Assembly: GCA_963783045.1 (NCBI GenBank)
Contig: CAWAMD010000008.1
Span: 186,001 to 250,000 of the forward strand
Direction of reading: 5' to 3'
Length of the DNA stretch: 64,000 bases
Origin: CAWAMD01 sp963783045
GTDB taxonomy: Bacteria > Actinomycetota > Nitriliruptoria > Nitriliruptorales > Nitriliruptoraceae
Shown: positions 46,641 through 54,518 of the stretch, one piece after another
Layout: every line of letters begins with the position of its first letter
Position numbering within the stretch: position 1 is the stretch's first letter
Position numbers and translations under genes: made by a program
The notes under the pieces: generated by a model
What the model saw: only the letters and a program-made list of their open reading frames with translations
Told to the model about the DNA's origin: nothing
Databases searched by the model: none

Positions 46641-47606
46641 TCACAGGAGGGTGACGATCAGGATGACCGCGACCACGGCGATCGCGATGCGGTACCAGCC
46701 GAAGATGGCGAGGCTGTGGCGGCGCAGGTACTCGACCATCCACTCCACCGCGAGGACCGCGGCGCCCAGCGCCGCGAGGAACCCGATGACCGGGGCGACG
46801 ACCCCGAAGGAGTCCACGATCAGCGAGCCCTGCTTGAGCGCCTCGTAGCCGGTGGCCGCGCCGAGGGTGACCAGCCCGAGCAGGAAGCTGAACTCGACGG
46901 CGGCCGACATGGTCGCGCCGATCGCGAGCGCGGCGATGATCGTGACGAGCGAGCGGGACACGCCCGGCCACAGCGCGAGCACCTGGGCGAGCCCGATGAT
47001 GACGCCCGCCCGGACCGTCAGTCCCTGGATCGGCACCTCGCCGCGGCCGCGTCCCCAGCGCACCCAGGCGAGGATCCCGAGCCCGCCGAGGGCCCAGGCG
47101 AGCGCGACCGGCCAGATCCCGAACAGGTGGTTCTTGATGGGGTTCTCGAGCAGCAGCCCGACCACCGCGGCCGGCAGGAAGCCGGCGATCAGCACGGCGA
47201 GCAGGTGGCGGCCTTCGCCGGTCTCGTCACGGCCGACCAGGCCGGCGAGCATGGTGACGATCCGGCGCCAGAACAGCCCGGCGACCGCGACGATCGCGCC
47301 GGCCTGGATGACGATCGAGTAGGCGTCGGCCGCGTCCTTGGTCGCCGACGTGGTGCCGACGCCCAGCAGCCGCGAGACGACGGTCAGGTGCCCGGTCGAG
47401 CTGACCGGCAGGTACTCGGTGAGCCCCTCGACCACGCCGAGCACGAACGCCTTGATGCCGGACAGGCCCGGATGGTGGGCCTGGGTCGCACCGATGGCCA
47501 GGGCCAGCAGCCCGAGCACGGTCGCGACCAGGAGGTTGCGGCGCGGGAGCCTGGGGCTGCGACGGGCAGGTGCGCGGTCGGCTTCGGCGTTGGGTGCGAG
47601 CGGCAC
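46641..47606 (-). CDS. uppP: Undecaprenyl-diphosphatase
   Basis: 321 residues, polytopic membrane enzyme that dephosphorylates undecaprenyl pyrophosphate to recycle the cell-wall lipid carrier and confers bacitracin tolerance. Catalytic motifs: VLGVVEGLTEYLPVSSTGHL (E-x3-E and PxSSxxH) and LALWPGVSRSLVTI (PGxSRS). A 35-residue Arg/Ala-rich N-terminal extension precedes the first helix. Divergent from the ZIP transporter. Confidence 0.94.
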   Translation of the reverse strand: MPLAPNAEADRAPARRSPRLPRRNLLVATVLGLLALAIGATQAHHPGLSGIKAFVLGVVEGLTEYLPVSSTGHLTVVSRLLGVGTTSATKDAADAYSIVIQAGAIVAVAGLFWRRIVTMLAGLVGRDETGEGRHLLAVLIAGFLPAAVVGLLLENPIKNHLFGIWPVALAWALGGLGILAWVRWGRGRGEVPIQGLTVRAGVIIGLAQVLALWPGVSRSLVTIIAALAIGATMSAAVEFSFLLGLVTLGAATGYEALKQGSLIVDSFGVVAPVIGFLAALGAAVLAVEWMVEYLRRHSLAIFGWYRIAIAVVAVILIVTLL

Positions 47607-47683
47607 GACATCACCTTCCAGCGGTACGAGGGGCGCGAGTCGGGCACGGCAGACGACGGATGTGCACCAACACTCGAAGGGAA

Positions 47684-47699
47684 GTAAGGTTTACCTTAC
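47684..47699. promoter_or_regulatory. DtxR/MntR-like operator upstream of ZIP transporter
   Basis: Perfect inverted repeat GTAAGG-TTTA-CCTTAC, extended to AAGTAAGGTTTACCTTACC, 28 bp upstream of the ZIP start and in the divergent uppP/ZIP region. The sequence resembles TTAGG..CCTAA boxes bound by metal-dependent DtxR-family repressors. It is one of few A/T-rich sites here. Regulator identity is inferred. Confidence 0.55.
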
Positions 47700-47727
47700 C
47701 TAACCGCCTGATCGGGAAAGAGTTCGG

Positions 47728-48573
47728 ATGTCGCAGGGACAACTGCTGGTGCTTGGCGCCATCGCAGGAGGCACCATCTTTCTGGGCCTGCCCGTGGGCC
47801 GGCTGCGCAATCCCGCACCCCGGTTGCGTGCCGTGCTCAACGCTGTCGCCATCGGCGTGCTGGTCTTCCTGGTCGTCGACGTGCTGGGGCACGCCAACGA
47901 AGCCGTGGAGGAGGCGCTGACGGGCGCGACCGGAGGCACGGCCAGCTGGGGCCGGTTCGCCCTGGTGGCGGGCGTGTTCGCCGTCGGGGTCGCGGCCGGG
48001 CTGGTCGGGCTCGTCTACTACGACCGCTGGATGCGCAGCCGCGGCGAGCGACTGCGGTTCGGTCCTGGGGCCGCCCATCAGGCCGAGCTGACCCGCCCGC
48101 GCCTGGCGACCGGGAACCCGGGCCGCCGTCTGGCGGTGATGATCGCGGTGGGTATCGGGCTGCACAACCTCTCCGAAGGTCTGGCGATCGGGCAGTCGGC
48201 GGCTACCGGCGACGTCAGCCTCGCCCTGCTGCTGATCATCGGGTTCGGGCTGCACAACGCCACCGAAGGGTTCGGGATCGTGGCTCCTCTGACGGGCGAG
48301 GACGCCACGCCCTCCTGGGGGTTTCTCGCCGTGATGGGCCTCATCGGTGGCGGACCGACCTTCGTGGGCACGCTGATCGGCCAGTGGGTCGTCAACGAGG
48401 TCGCGTTCGTGGCGTTCCTCGCCCTGGCCGCCGGCTCGATCCTCTACGTCGTGATCCAGCTGCTGCGTGTCGCGGCGAAGCAGGGCTACCCGGTGGCAGT
48501 GACCTGGGGCATCTTCGCCGGCCTCGCGATCGGCTTCGCGACCGACTACGTGCTCGTGGCGGCCGGACTGTAG
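47728..48573 (+). CDS. ZIP-family divalent metal transporter
   Basis: 281 residues, about eight membrane helices. The two metal-binding helices carry GIGLHNLSEGLAIG and GFGLHNATEGFGIV (HNxxEG). A His-poor loop separates helices 3 and 4. It imports Zn2+, Fe2+ or Mn2+ into the cytoplasm. The DtxR-like palindrome 28 bp upstream of the ATG implies metal-responsive repression. Confidence 0.9.
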   Translation: MSQGQLLVLGAIAGGTIFLGLPVGRLRNPAPRLRAVLNAVAIGVLVFLVVDVLGHANEAVEEALTGATGGTASWGRFALVAGVFAVGVAAGLVGLVYYDRWMRSRGERLRFGPGAAHQAELTRPRLATGNPGRRLAVMIAVGIGLHNLSEGLAIGQSAATGDVSLALLLIIGFGLHNATEGFGIVAPLTGEDATPSWGFLAVMGLIGGGPTFVGTLIGQWVVNEVAFVAFLALAAGSILYVVIQLLRVAAKQGYPVAVTWGIFAGLAIGFATDYVLVAAGL

Positions 48574-48601
48574 CCACGACACGTGCTCGGCCGCCTGCCG
48601 C

Positions 48602-48618
48602 TCTCAGCGGTCTCTCAG
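48602..48618 (+). promoter_or_regulatory. OmpR/PhoB-type direct repeat, site 1
   Basis: TCTCAG-N5-TCTCAG, hexamers 11 bp apart, 51 bp upstream of an ATG at 48669 (behind GAAGAAGG) and 86 bp upstream of the metallophosphoesterase GTG. The spacing is the helical pitch expected for tandem binding by an OmpR-family regulator. Two more copies exist at 49691 and 53290. Confidence 0.6.
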
Positions 48619-48703
48619 GTTGCGGTAGCGAGACTGTCCGCCCGGACACGTCAACGAAGAAGGTGACCATGGCCTCGACCGCGACCGTCGACCGTCGACG
48701 AGC

Positions 48704-49663
48704 GTGACCGTGTCCCTGCGAACACGCGTGGCGCTGATCGTGGCCGTGCTGGGTCTGGCCGCGGTGGCGACCGTCGCGGCCTGGCAGTTGTGGCGATCCG
48801 CCCCCGTGGTTCCCGCGGGCCTCGCGCCTCCGGCAGCCGCTGCAGGTCCGTCCTCGCCCCCGGGGGCACCATCGCAGCTGCTCGCTGCCGGCGACATCGC
48901 CGACTGCGGGGGCGGAGCGGCAGCGACGGCGGCGCTGCTACGGCGTCACGACGGTGTGGTTGCGCCCATCGGTGATCTGGCCTACCCGGAAGGGTCAGCG
49001 TCGTCGTTCCAGCGCTGCTACGACCCCACCTGGGGGCCGTTTCGGACCCGGACGCGACCGGCGCAGGGAAACCACGACGTGCTCACCGCGGGAGCCGGCG
49101 GCTACTACGGCTTCTTCGGATCCCTGGCCGGGCCTGACCCGCAGGGCTACTACAGCTACGACCTGGGGGCCTGGCACGTCGTGGTCCTCAACTCCAACTG
49201 CGCCCAGGTCGGTGGCTGCGGCCCGGGCAGCCCTCAGGTCGGCTGGCTACACGAAGACCTGGGGCACACCACCACGGGGAACATCCTGGCCTACTGGCAC
49301 CATCCGCGGTTCTCGACCGGAATGCACGGCGACGATGGGGCTATGGCGACCTTCTGGCGCGTCCTGTCCGATGCCGGCGCAGATGTCGTGCTCAACGGCC
49401 ACGACCACGACTACGAGCGGTTCGTTCCCCTGGCTTCCGACGGCAGCCCGGCACCGAATGGGATCCGGGAGTTCGTGGTGGGCACCGGCGGGGCACCCTT
49501 GCGTGCCTTCACCGCGCCGTGGCGGGCCACCGACGCCTACCGGCAGCACGACCAGCACGGCATCCTGCAGCTCGACCTGCGTGCCTGCGGCTACAGCTGG
49601 GCGTTCCTGCCGGCCAGCGGCGACGCGCCGCTGGATCGGGGGCAGGCCAACGGGACCTGCTGA
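48704..49663 (+). CDS. Exported calcineurin-like metallophosphoesterase
   Basis: 319 residues from GTG 48704. A signal/anchor helix (about 8-27) precedes the catalytic domain: LLAAGDIADCGG, GVVAPIGDLAYPEG, RPAQGNHDVL, LAYWHHPRFSTG and VLNGHDHDYERF supply the Asp/Asn/His dinuclear metal ligands, as in purple-acid-phosphatase-like enzymes. An ATG at 48669 with a better ribosome site lies in another frame and yields 12 codons (MASTATVDRRRA) ending over the GTG. This is either a coupled leader peptide or evidence for a missing base. Expression is probably controlled by the direct repeat upstream. Confidence 0.85.
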   Translation: MTVSLRTRVALIVAVLGLAAVATVAAWQLWRSAPVVPAGLAPPAAAAGPSSPPGAPSQLLAAGDIADCGGGAAATAALLRRHDGVVAPIGDLAYPEGSASSFQRCYDPTWGPFRTRTRPAQGNHDVLTAGAGGYYGFFGSLAGPDPQGYYSYDLGAWHVVVLNSNCAQVGGCGPGSPQVGWLHEDLGHTTTGNILAYWHHPRFSTGMHGDDGAMATFWRVLSDAGADVVLNGHDHDYERFVPLASDGSPAPNGIREFVVGTGGAPLRAFTAPWRATDAYRQHDQHGILQLDLRACGYSWAFLPASGDAPLDRGQANGTC

Positions 49664-49690
49664 CCGGACCCGCCGGTACGCGTCGGTCGT

Positions 49691-49707
49691 TCTCAGCCGT
49701 CTCTCAG
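49691..49707 (+). promoter_or_regulatory. OmpR/PhoB-type direct repeat, site 2
   Basis: TCTCAG-N5-TCTCAG again with 11-bp spacing, 59 bp upstream of an ATG at 49766 (behind GAAGG). The flank CGTTCTCAGCCGTCTCTCAGC closely matches site 1. Confidence 0.6.
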
Positions 49708-49827
49708 CCAGCCGATGGGAGACTCCGACCGGCACACCGACCAGCGACGAAGGTCGGCGACCGCCATGGATGACGGCACGACCGACAGCCGGGCCGGGCG
49801 ATCCCGTTTCGGAACGTCCCGACCCTG

Positions 49828-51000
49828 GTGGCTCTGGGCTGTCTGCTGTCGTTGACCGCTTGCGGGCCAAGCCCGGCCGTCTCGGTGTCGCCCACCCCGC
49901 GTCCCGCATCCTCGTCGCCGACCGCCAACGCCAGCCCCAGCCCGTCGAGCAGCGTGACTGCGGCCTCTCCGGCAGCGTCACAGCCATCGCCGACCCGGCC
50001 CGCGGCGACGAGCACGCCGGACCTGGCGTGGCTCTCGCCCGCCCGGGGGCCCGGCCATCTCGCCTCAGGGTCCCAGCCCGGTGTGCTCCCTGCCCCGGTG
50101 CTGATCGCCGATCGCGGCAACAACCGGCTCATCGTGGTCGACCCGACCGGCCATGTCCGCTGGCAGTTTCCCCGGCCGGGCGACCTGCGGCCAGGCCAGA
50201 CCTTCAAGGTGCCCGACGACGCCTTCTTCACTCCCGACGGCCGACAGATCGTCGCCACCGAGGAGGACGACTACGTCGTCTCGCTCATCGATATCGCCAG
50301 CCACCGGATCGTGTGGCGCTACGGCACCCCCGGCGTGCACGGCAGCGGCGACAACCATCTGTGGAACCCGGACGACGCGCTCATGCTCACCAACGGTGAC
50401 GTGCTGATCCCCGACATCAAGAACTGCCGGCTGCTCGTGGTGGCGGTGGGCAGCCACACACCGAAGCAGACCCTGGGCTCAGCCGTCCGTCCGTGCCAGC
50501 ATGCCCCTCCCGACCGGTTCGGCAGCCCGAACGGGGCCTTCCCGATGACCAACGGGCATCTGCTGGTCACCGAGATCAACGGCGACTGGATCTCCGAGAT
50601 CGACCTGACTGGCCACGTCTACCACGCGACGCACGCCCCCGGGATGACCTACCCGTCGGACACCAACGAGGTCCGGCCGGGCGTCTACCTGACCGCCGAC
50701 TACCGCCGCCCAGGCACGGTCGAGACCTTCGACGCGCAGGGTCGGCTGCTGTGGCGCTATCGGCCGTCAGGTTCCCACGCGCTGAACAAACCATCGCTGG
50801 CACGGCCACTACCCAACGGTGACGTCATCCTCAACGACGACTACAACCACCGTGTGATCGTCGTCAACCCGTCGACGAACCGGATCGTCTGGCAGTACGG
50901 ACATCTGGGACATCCTGGCAGCGCGCCCGGATATCTGCGGATCCCCGACGGGCTCGACCTGCTGCCGCTCCACGCGCTGCTTTCCCGACCAGCAATCTGA
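49828..51000 (+). CDS. Lipoprotein with NHL/PQQ-like beta-propeller
   Basis: 390 residues from GTG 49828, opening with a lipobox (CLLSLTAC) and a long Ser/Pro/Ala/Thr linker. The propeller has repeats such as PVLIADRGNNRLIVVDPTGH, VWRYGTPGVHGSGDNHLWNP, NGDVLIPDIKNCRLLVV and NGDVILNDDYNHRVIVVNPS, typical of NHL/arylsulfotransferase-like folds. As read it lacks a charged signal-peptide start. The well-placed ATG at 49766 in another frame encodes MDDGTTDSRAGRSRF. One added base near 49813 would join the two into a normal lipoprotein signal, so a frame break is suspected. Function unknown. Confidence 0.75.
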   Translation: MALGCLLSLTACGPSPAVSVSPTPRPASSSPTANASPSPSSSVTAASPAASQPSPTRPAATSTPDLAWLSPARGPGHLASGSQPGVLPAPVLIADRGNNRLIVVDPTGHVRWQFPRPGDLRPGQTFKVPDDAFFTPDGRQIVATEEDDYVVSLIDIASHRIVWRYGTPGVHGSGDNHLWNPDDALMLTNGDVLIPDIKNCRLLVVAVGSHTPKQTLGSAVRPCQHAPPDRFGSPNGAFPMTNGHLLVTEINGDWISEIDLTGHVYHATHAPGMTYPSDTNEVRPGVYLTADYRRPGTVETFDAQGRLLWRYRPSGSHALNKPSLARPLPNGDVILNDDYNHRVIVVNPSTNRIVWQYGHLGHPGSAPGYLRIPDGLDLLPLHALLSRPAI

Positions 51001-51004
51001 GCGG

Positions 51005-51733
51005 TTACGCCCCGATCCGGTCGTCGGCGACGGACGCAGCTCGCCGCTCGAGGCGGTCATCGAGGGGAGCGAGACGGGTGCGCTCACCGTAGCGTCGCTG
51101 CAGAGCAGCCCCCAGCAGGGCGTCAGCAAACGCCGGGTTCTTGGGGAGCACAGGCCCGTGGAGGTAGGTGCCATACACGTGATGGGTGACTGCACCCTCG
51201 TCGCCACTGTGTCCGTCGTTGCCGTGACCGGTGACGACGGTCCCGAGGGGCTGCTGCTCGGGATCGAGGCGGGTGAGTCCACTGTGGTTCTCGAACCCGA
51301 CGACACGTCCGAGCTCGGGGCTGTCGACCACGATGTTGCCGACGAGGCGCTGGTCAGAAGCCACCGTTCGGGTTTCGAAGATCCCGATGCCGGGAAGCTG
51401 GTCGTCGTTGGCGGTGATGAACACACGTCCGAACAGCTGGTAGGTGCCGCACACGGCGAGCATCGGCATCCCGTCGGCGGCGGCCTGCCGCAGCGCCGGG
51501 GCATGCCGTTGGAGGTCGTCAGCGACGACGAGTTGGCCACGGTCCTGTCCGCCGCCCCCGAACACGAGATCGACGTTGGAGAGGTCGATCTCGGCGCCGA
51601 CCCGGACCTCACGGACGGTCAGGTCGATGTCGCGCCATCTGGCGCGTTGCACGAGAGCGACCACGTTCCCGTGGTCGCCGTAGATCGACATCTCGTCGGG
51701 GTACAGGTGGGCGAGCGTCAGCATGCGTGTCAT
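51005..51733 (-). CDS. gatD: Lipid II isoglutaminyl synthase, glutamine amidotransferase subunit
   Basis: 242 residues. Class I (triad) glutaminase: nucleophile Cys95 in MLAVCGTYQLFG, and the C-terminal THHVYGTYLHGPVLPKNP with the histidine. The N-terminal LAHLYPDEMSIYGDHGNV is diagnostic of GatD. It supplies ammonia to MurT for amidating D-Glu of lipid II. Its ATG overlaps the murT stop by 4 bp (ATGA), so the pair is translationally coupled. Confidence 0.93.
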   Translation of the reverse strand: MTRMLTLAHLYPDEMSIYGDHGNVVALVQRARWRDIDLTVREVRVGAEIDLSNVDLVFGGGGQDRGQLVVADDLQRHAPALRQAAADGMPMLAVCGTYQLFGRVFITANDDQLPGIGIFETRTVASDQRLVGNIVVDSPELGRVVGFENHSGLTRLDPEQQPLGTVVTGHGNDGHSGDEGAVTHHVYGTYLHGPVLPKNPAFADALLGAALQRRYGERTRLAPLDDRLERRAASVADDRIGA

Positions 51734-53154
51734 GCGGTGAGCTCCGCGAGTTCGGTCCGGTCCTCGAGCGCCTCCCGCAGCTCGAGTATGGCTGTGTAGG
51801 TCGCCAGCACGTAGGCGGTCTCGCCCACGGGCGTCTGGCCGACGACCCGGTCGATCGCGGTGTGCAGGTCGGGTTCGATAGCGGCGCTGATACCGGCGTA
51901 CTTGAGCCGGAGCGCCATGTCTGCCGCCCGGGCACCGCTGGTGACGATCCGGTGGCCCTGCGAGGCGAGGGCTTCCACGGCGGTGTCCCACAGCCAGGAC
52001 ACGTCACGTCCGTCGGCGTCGTGGTCGTTGATGGCGACCAGCACCGACGCCCCCCATTGGGTGAGCAGGAAGGTCCGCATCGTCTGGTTGAAGCCGGTGG
52101 GGTTCTTGACGAGCAGCAGGGTGAGCGTGCGCCCGTCGAGCGTGACCTGCTCTGCACGGCCGAAGGCGGCATCGACCGTTGCGATGGCAGCGGTGCGAGC
52201 GGCGCCCCGGAATCCCAGGAGGTCGGTCGCGGCGAGGGCGGCTACGGCGTTGTAGGCGTTGTACAGCCCGGGCAGGCTGAGCTCGAGCCGCTGCCGGCCC
52301 TGCATGCTCGAGACCTGTACGGCGGCACCGGAGGTGCCCTTGGACGCGTATCGGGTCACCGCCACGTCCGGGGACGGCCGGGCGACGTGGCCGTCGGGGC
52401 AGCGCCAGTGACCGAGATGGCCGAAGAACACGCGCCGGTAGGTCAGCCTGGCGTGACAGACCGGGCAGTGGGCGGTCTCGGCGGTGTGGCCGGCCGGGAC
52501 AGGCGGCGTCTGGGCGTGATCGACCCCGAAGTAGCGGACCGGCCCGTTCGCGCGGGCGGCGAGACCGGCGACCAGCGGGTCGTCGGCGTTGAGCAGCACC
52601 GTGGCGCCGCAGGCGGCGATCCCGTCGCCGATCAGCCGTGCCGTACGGTCGAGTTCGCCATAGCGGTCGAGCTGGTCGCGGAACAGGTTGAGCACGACGA
52701 TGAGCTGCGGCTGTAGCGCGGCGGCGACCGAGGGAAGGGCCGCCTCGTCGACCTCGAACAGCCCCAGAGCGTCCGGCAGGCGTCCGCGCCAGTCGGCCCG
52801 CGCGATCAGGCTCGAGACGATCCCTCGGGTGAGGTTGGAGCCACCGGCGTTGCGCAGCAGTTGGCCGCCGGCGTTGCTCACGCCCTCGGCCATCATCTTG
52901 GAGGTCGTCGTCTTGCCGTTGGTGCCGGTCACCAGCACCACGTCGCCGTGCAGCCGAGCACCGAGCCTGACCAGCACCTGCGGGTCGAGCCGCTCGGCCA
53001 CCAGCCCCGGGGCCGCCGAGCCGGCCCCACGCCCCAGCAGCCGGGAGAGCACCGACACGAGCTTGGCGAGCAGCACCGTGACCACCAACGGCAGCCGGGC
53101 ACCCGCGCCTGGTGACGTGCTGGACGCGGTAGGTGGCACGTCGGTGTGCGGCAT
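51730..53154 (-). CDS. murT: Lipid II isoglutaminyl synthase, MurT ligase subunit
   Basis: 474 residues from ATG 53154 behind AGGAGG. Mur-ligase fold: ATP loop VLVTGTNGKTTTSKM, FEVDEAALP, and an inserted Cys4-type zinc ribbon (CPVCHARLTYR and WRCPDGH) characteristic of MurT. The C-terminal DUF1727 domain includes NPTGFNQTMRT and NDHDADGRDVSWLWD. With GatD it converts D-glutamate to D-isoglutamine in peptidoglycan precursors. Longer upstream frames overlap the divergent promoter and are not used. Confidence 0.95.
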   Translation of the reverse strand: MPHTDVPPTASSTSPGAGARLPLVVTVLLAKLVSVLSRLLGRGAGSAAPGLVAERLDPQVLVRLGARLHGDVVLVTGTNGKTTTSKMMAEGVSNAGGQLLRNAGGSNLTRGIVSSLIARADWRGRLPDALGLFEVDEAALPSVAAALQPQLIVVLNLFRDQLDRYGELDRTARLIGDGIAACGATVLLNADDPLVAGLAARANGPVRYFGVDHAQTPPVPAGHTAETAHCPVCHARLTYRRVFFGHLGHWRCPDGHVARPSPDVAVTRYASKGTSGAAVQVSSMQGRQRLELSLPGLYNAYNAVAALAATDLLGFRGAARTAAIATVDAAFGRAEQVTLDGRTLTLLLVKNPTGFNQTMRTFLLTQWGASVLVAINDHDADGRDVSWLWDTAVEALASQGHRIVTSGARAADMALRLKYAGISAAIEPDLHTAIDRVVGQTPVGETAYVLATYTAILELREALEDRTELAELTA

Positions 53155-53289
53155 GCTCGGCCTCCTACGGTCGGGTCGGCGGCAACGGCGAGAACACCTC
53201 GCTGTGCAGGGTGTCCCCTGCCTGCTGTGGGAACGCTGAGGGCGGCCGGACGGGAGTAGGTGGCGAGCCGTGGCGCGGCAGGTTCGGCG

Positions 53290-53306
53290 TCTCAGCGGTC
53301 TCACAG
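53290..53306 (+). promoter_or_regulatory. OmpR/PhoB-type direct repeat, site 3
   Basis: TCTCAG-N5-TCACAG, 11-bp spacing, 68 bp upstream of the ATG at 53374. Shares the CGTCTCAGCGGTCTC core with site 1. Confidence 0.6.
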
Positions 53307-53373
53307 GCCCGGTCGGGCACCCTGTCCGGTATCGCCGACACTGGCGGCGCGACACCTCAACGAGGAGGAAGAC

Positions 53374-53743
53374 ATGGGTTTCGAGCGACGCTGGCTGCTG
53401 GCCGGTGCCACGGTGCTGGTGCTGGGGGCGGCCGCTACGGGAACGGCGCTGGCAAGAACGGGGGCCAACACGTCAGGAGAGTCCCAGCAGGTTCAGACCG
53501 ACGCTGGCCAGAACGTCCGGGCACCAAGACGCCGGGTCCGCAGAGACCGTCGAGACCGGCGCAAAGGGTGAGACCGGCGAGGTCGGCGACAAGGAGGCGA
53601 CCGACGAGCAGGACGCCGGCCAAGCCGACGAGCAGGAGAAGGACAGCACAGCCGGCGACGAGAACGACGGTGTCGACCACCAGAACGAAGGTGACGAGGG
53701 CGACCACGCCGACGAACCTTCAGGCAGCAGCAACCAGGTCTGA
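53374..53743 (+). pseudogene. Secreted acidic protein gene with a frame break
   Basis: ATG 53374 behind GAGGAGGAA starts a clean signal peptide (MGFERRWLLAGATVLVLGAA) and a short Ser/Gln-rich segment, then the frame turns into an Arg-rich run and stops at 53571. The next frame, open to 53743, is strongly acidic (TVETGAKGETGEVGDKEATD, then many Asp/Glu/Gly ending SGSSNQV). Removing one A near 53512 joins both into a single ~122-residue exported acidic protein, a much more natural product. The gene is therefore frameshifted, either in the cell or in the assembly. Role unknown. The site 3 repeat precedes it and the response regulator follows. Confidence 0.6.
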
Positions 53744-53757
53744 CGCCCACACGCGAC

Positions 53758-53809
53758 CGGCCGCTCCGGCGTCCATGGCCGTGTGAGGCGGCGGACGCCG
53801 GAGCGGCCG
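53758..53809. terminator. Strong inverted repeat between acidic protein and response regulator
   Basis: Perfect 17-bp arms CGGCCGCTCCGGCGTCC and GGACGCCGGAGCGGCCG with an 18-base loop, 14 bp after the acidic frame ends and 25 bp before the regulator ATG. It probably terminates the upstream transcript or partially couples the two genes. Confidence 0.75.
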
Positions 53810-53834
53810 CTACCGTCGGCGTTCGGAGGGGCTG

Positions 53835-54518
53835 ATGCACGTGCTGGTGGTCGAGGACGAGACGCGGCTGGCCAAGGCCATCGCACGTGGGCTGGAGGAT
53901 CACGGGTTCGTGGTCGAGGTCGCCCACGACGGCCGCACCGGCTACTGGCTGGCCCGGCAGCGGGACTTCGACGTGGTCGTGCTCGACATCATGCTGCCTG
54001 AGCTCAACGGCTACAACGTCTGCAAGCAGCTGCGCGAGGACGGGGTGTGGACCCCGATCCTGATGCTGACCGCCAAGGATGGCGAGTACGACGAAGCCGA
54101 CGCGCTCGATCTCGGTGCGGACGACTACCTGCGCAAGCCGTTCTCGTACGTCGTGCTCATCGCACGGCTCAACGCGCTGGTGCGCCGCGGCGCACCCGAA
54201 CGGCCTGCCCAGCTCGTCGTCGGCGACCTGGTCCTGGACCCGGGAACGGCCACGGTCCGCCGTGGCGACACCGACATCGAACTCACCCCACGCGAGTTCG
54301 CGCTGCTGCGCTTCCTGATGCGTCACGCGGGCCAGACCCGTTCGAAGTACGACATCCTCGACCACGTCTGGGGCGCCGACTTCGACCGCGACCCGAACGT
54401 CGTGGAGGTCTATGTCGGCTATCTGCGCCGCAAGATCGACCGGCCGTTCGGCACCGACACGATCGAGACGGTCCGCGGGCACGGCTACCTCGTCCCCACC
54501 CACACCGCTGATGCGTAG
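53835..54518 (+). CDS. OmpR-family response regulator
   Basis: 227 residues. Receiver domain with acidic pocket Glu7-Asp8, phosphoacceptor Asp51 in VVVLDIMLPE, Thr79 and Lys101 in DDYLRKPF. The C-terminal winged helix contains ELTPREFALLRFLMRHAGQT and VVEVYVGYLRRKID...TVRGHGYLV. It acts as a transcription factor with the overlapping histidine kinase. It is the closest candidate to bind the 11-bp TCTCAG direct repeats nearby (inference). Confidence 0.94.
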   Translation: MHVLVVEDETRLAKAIARGLEDHGFVVEVAHDGRTGYWLARQRDFDVVVLDIMLPELNGYNVCKQLREDGVWTPILMLTAKDGEYDEADALDLGADDYLRKPFSYVVLIARLNALVRRGAPERPAQLVVGDLVLDPGTATVRRGDTDIELTPREFALLRFLMRHAGQTRSKYDILDHVWGADFDRDPNVVEVYVGYLRRKIDRPFGTDTIETVRGHGYLVPTHTADA

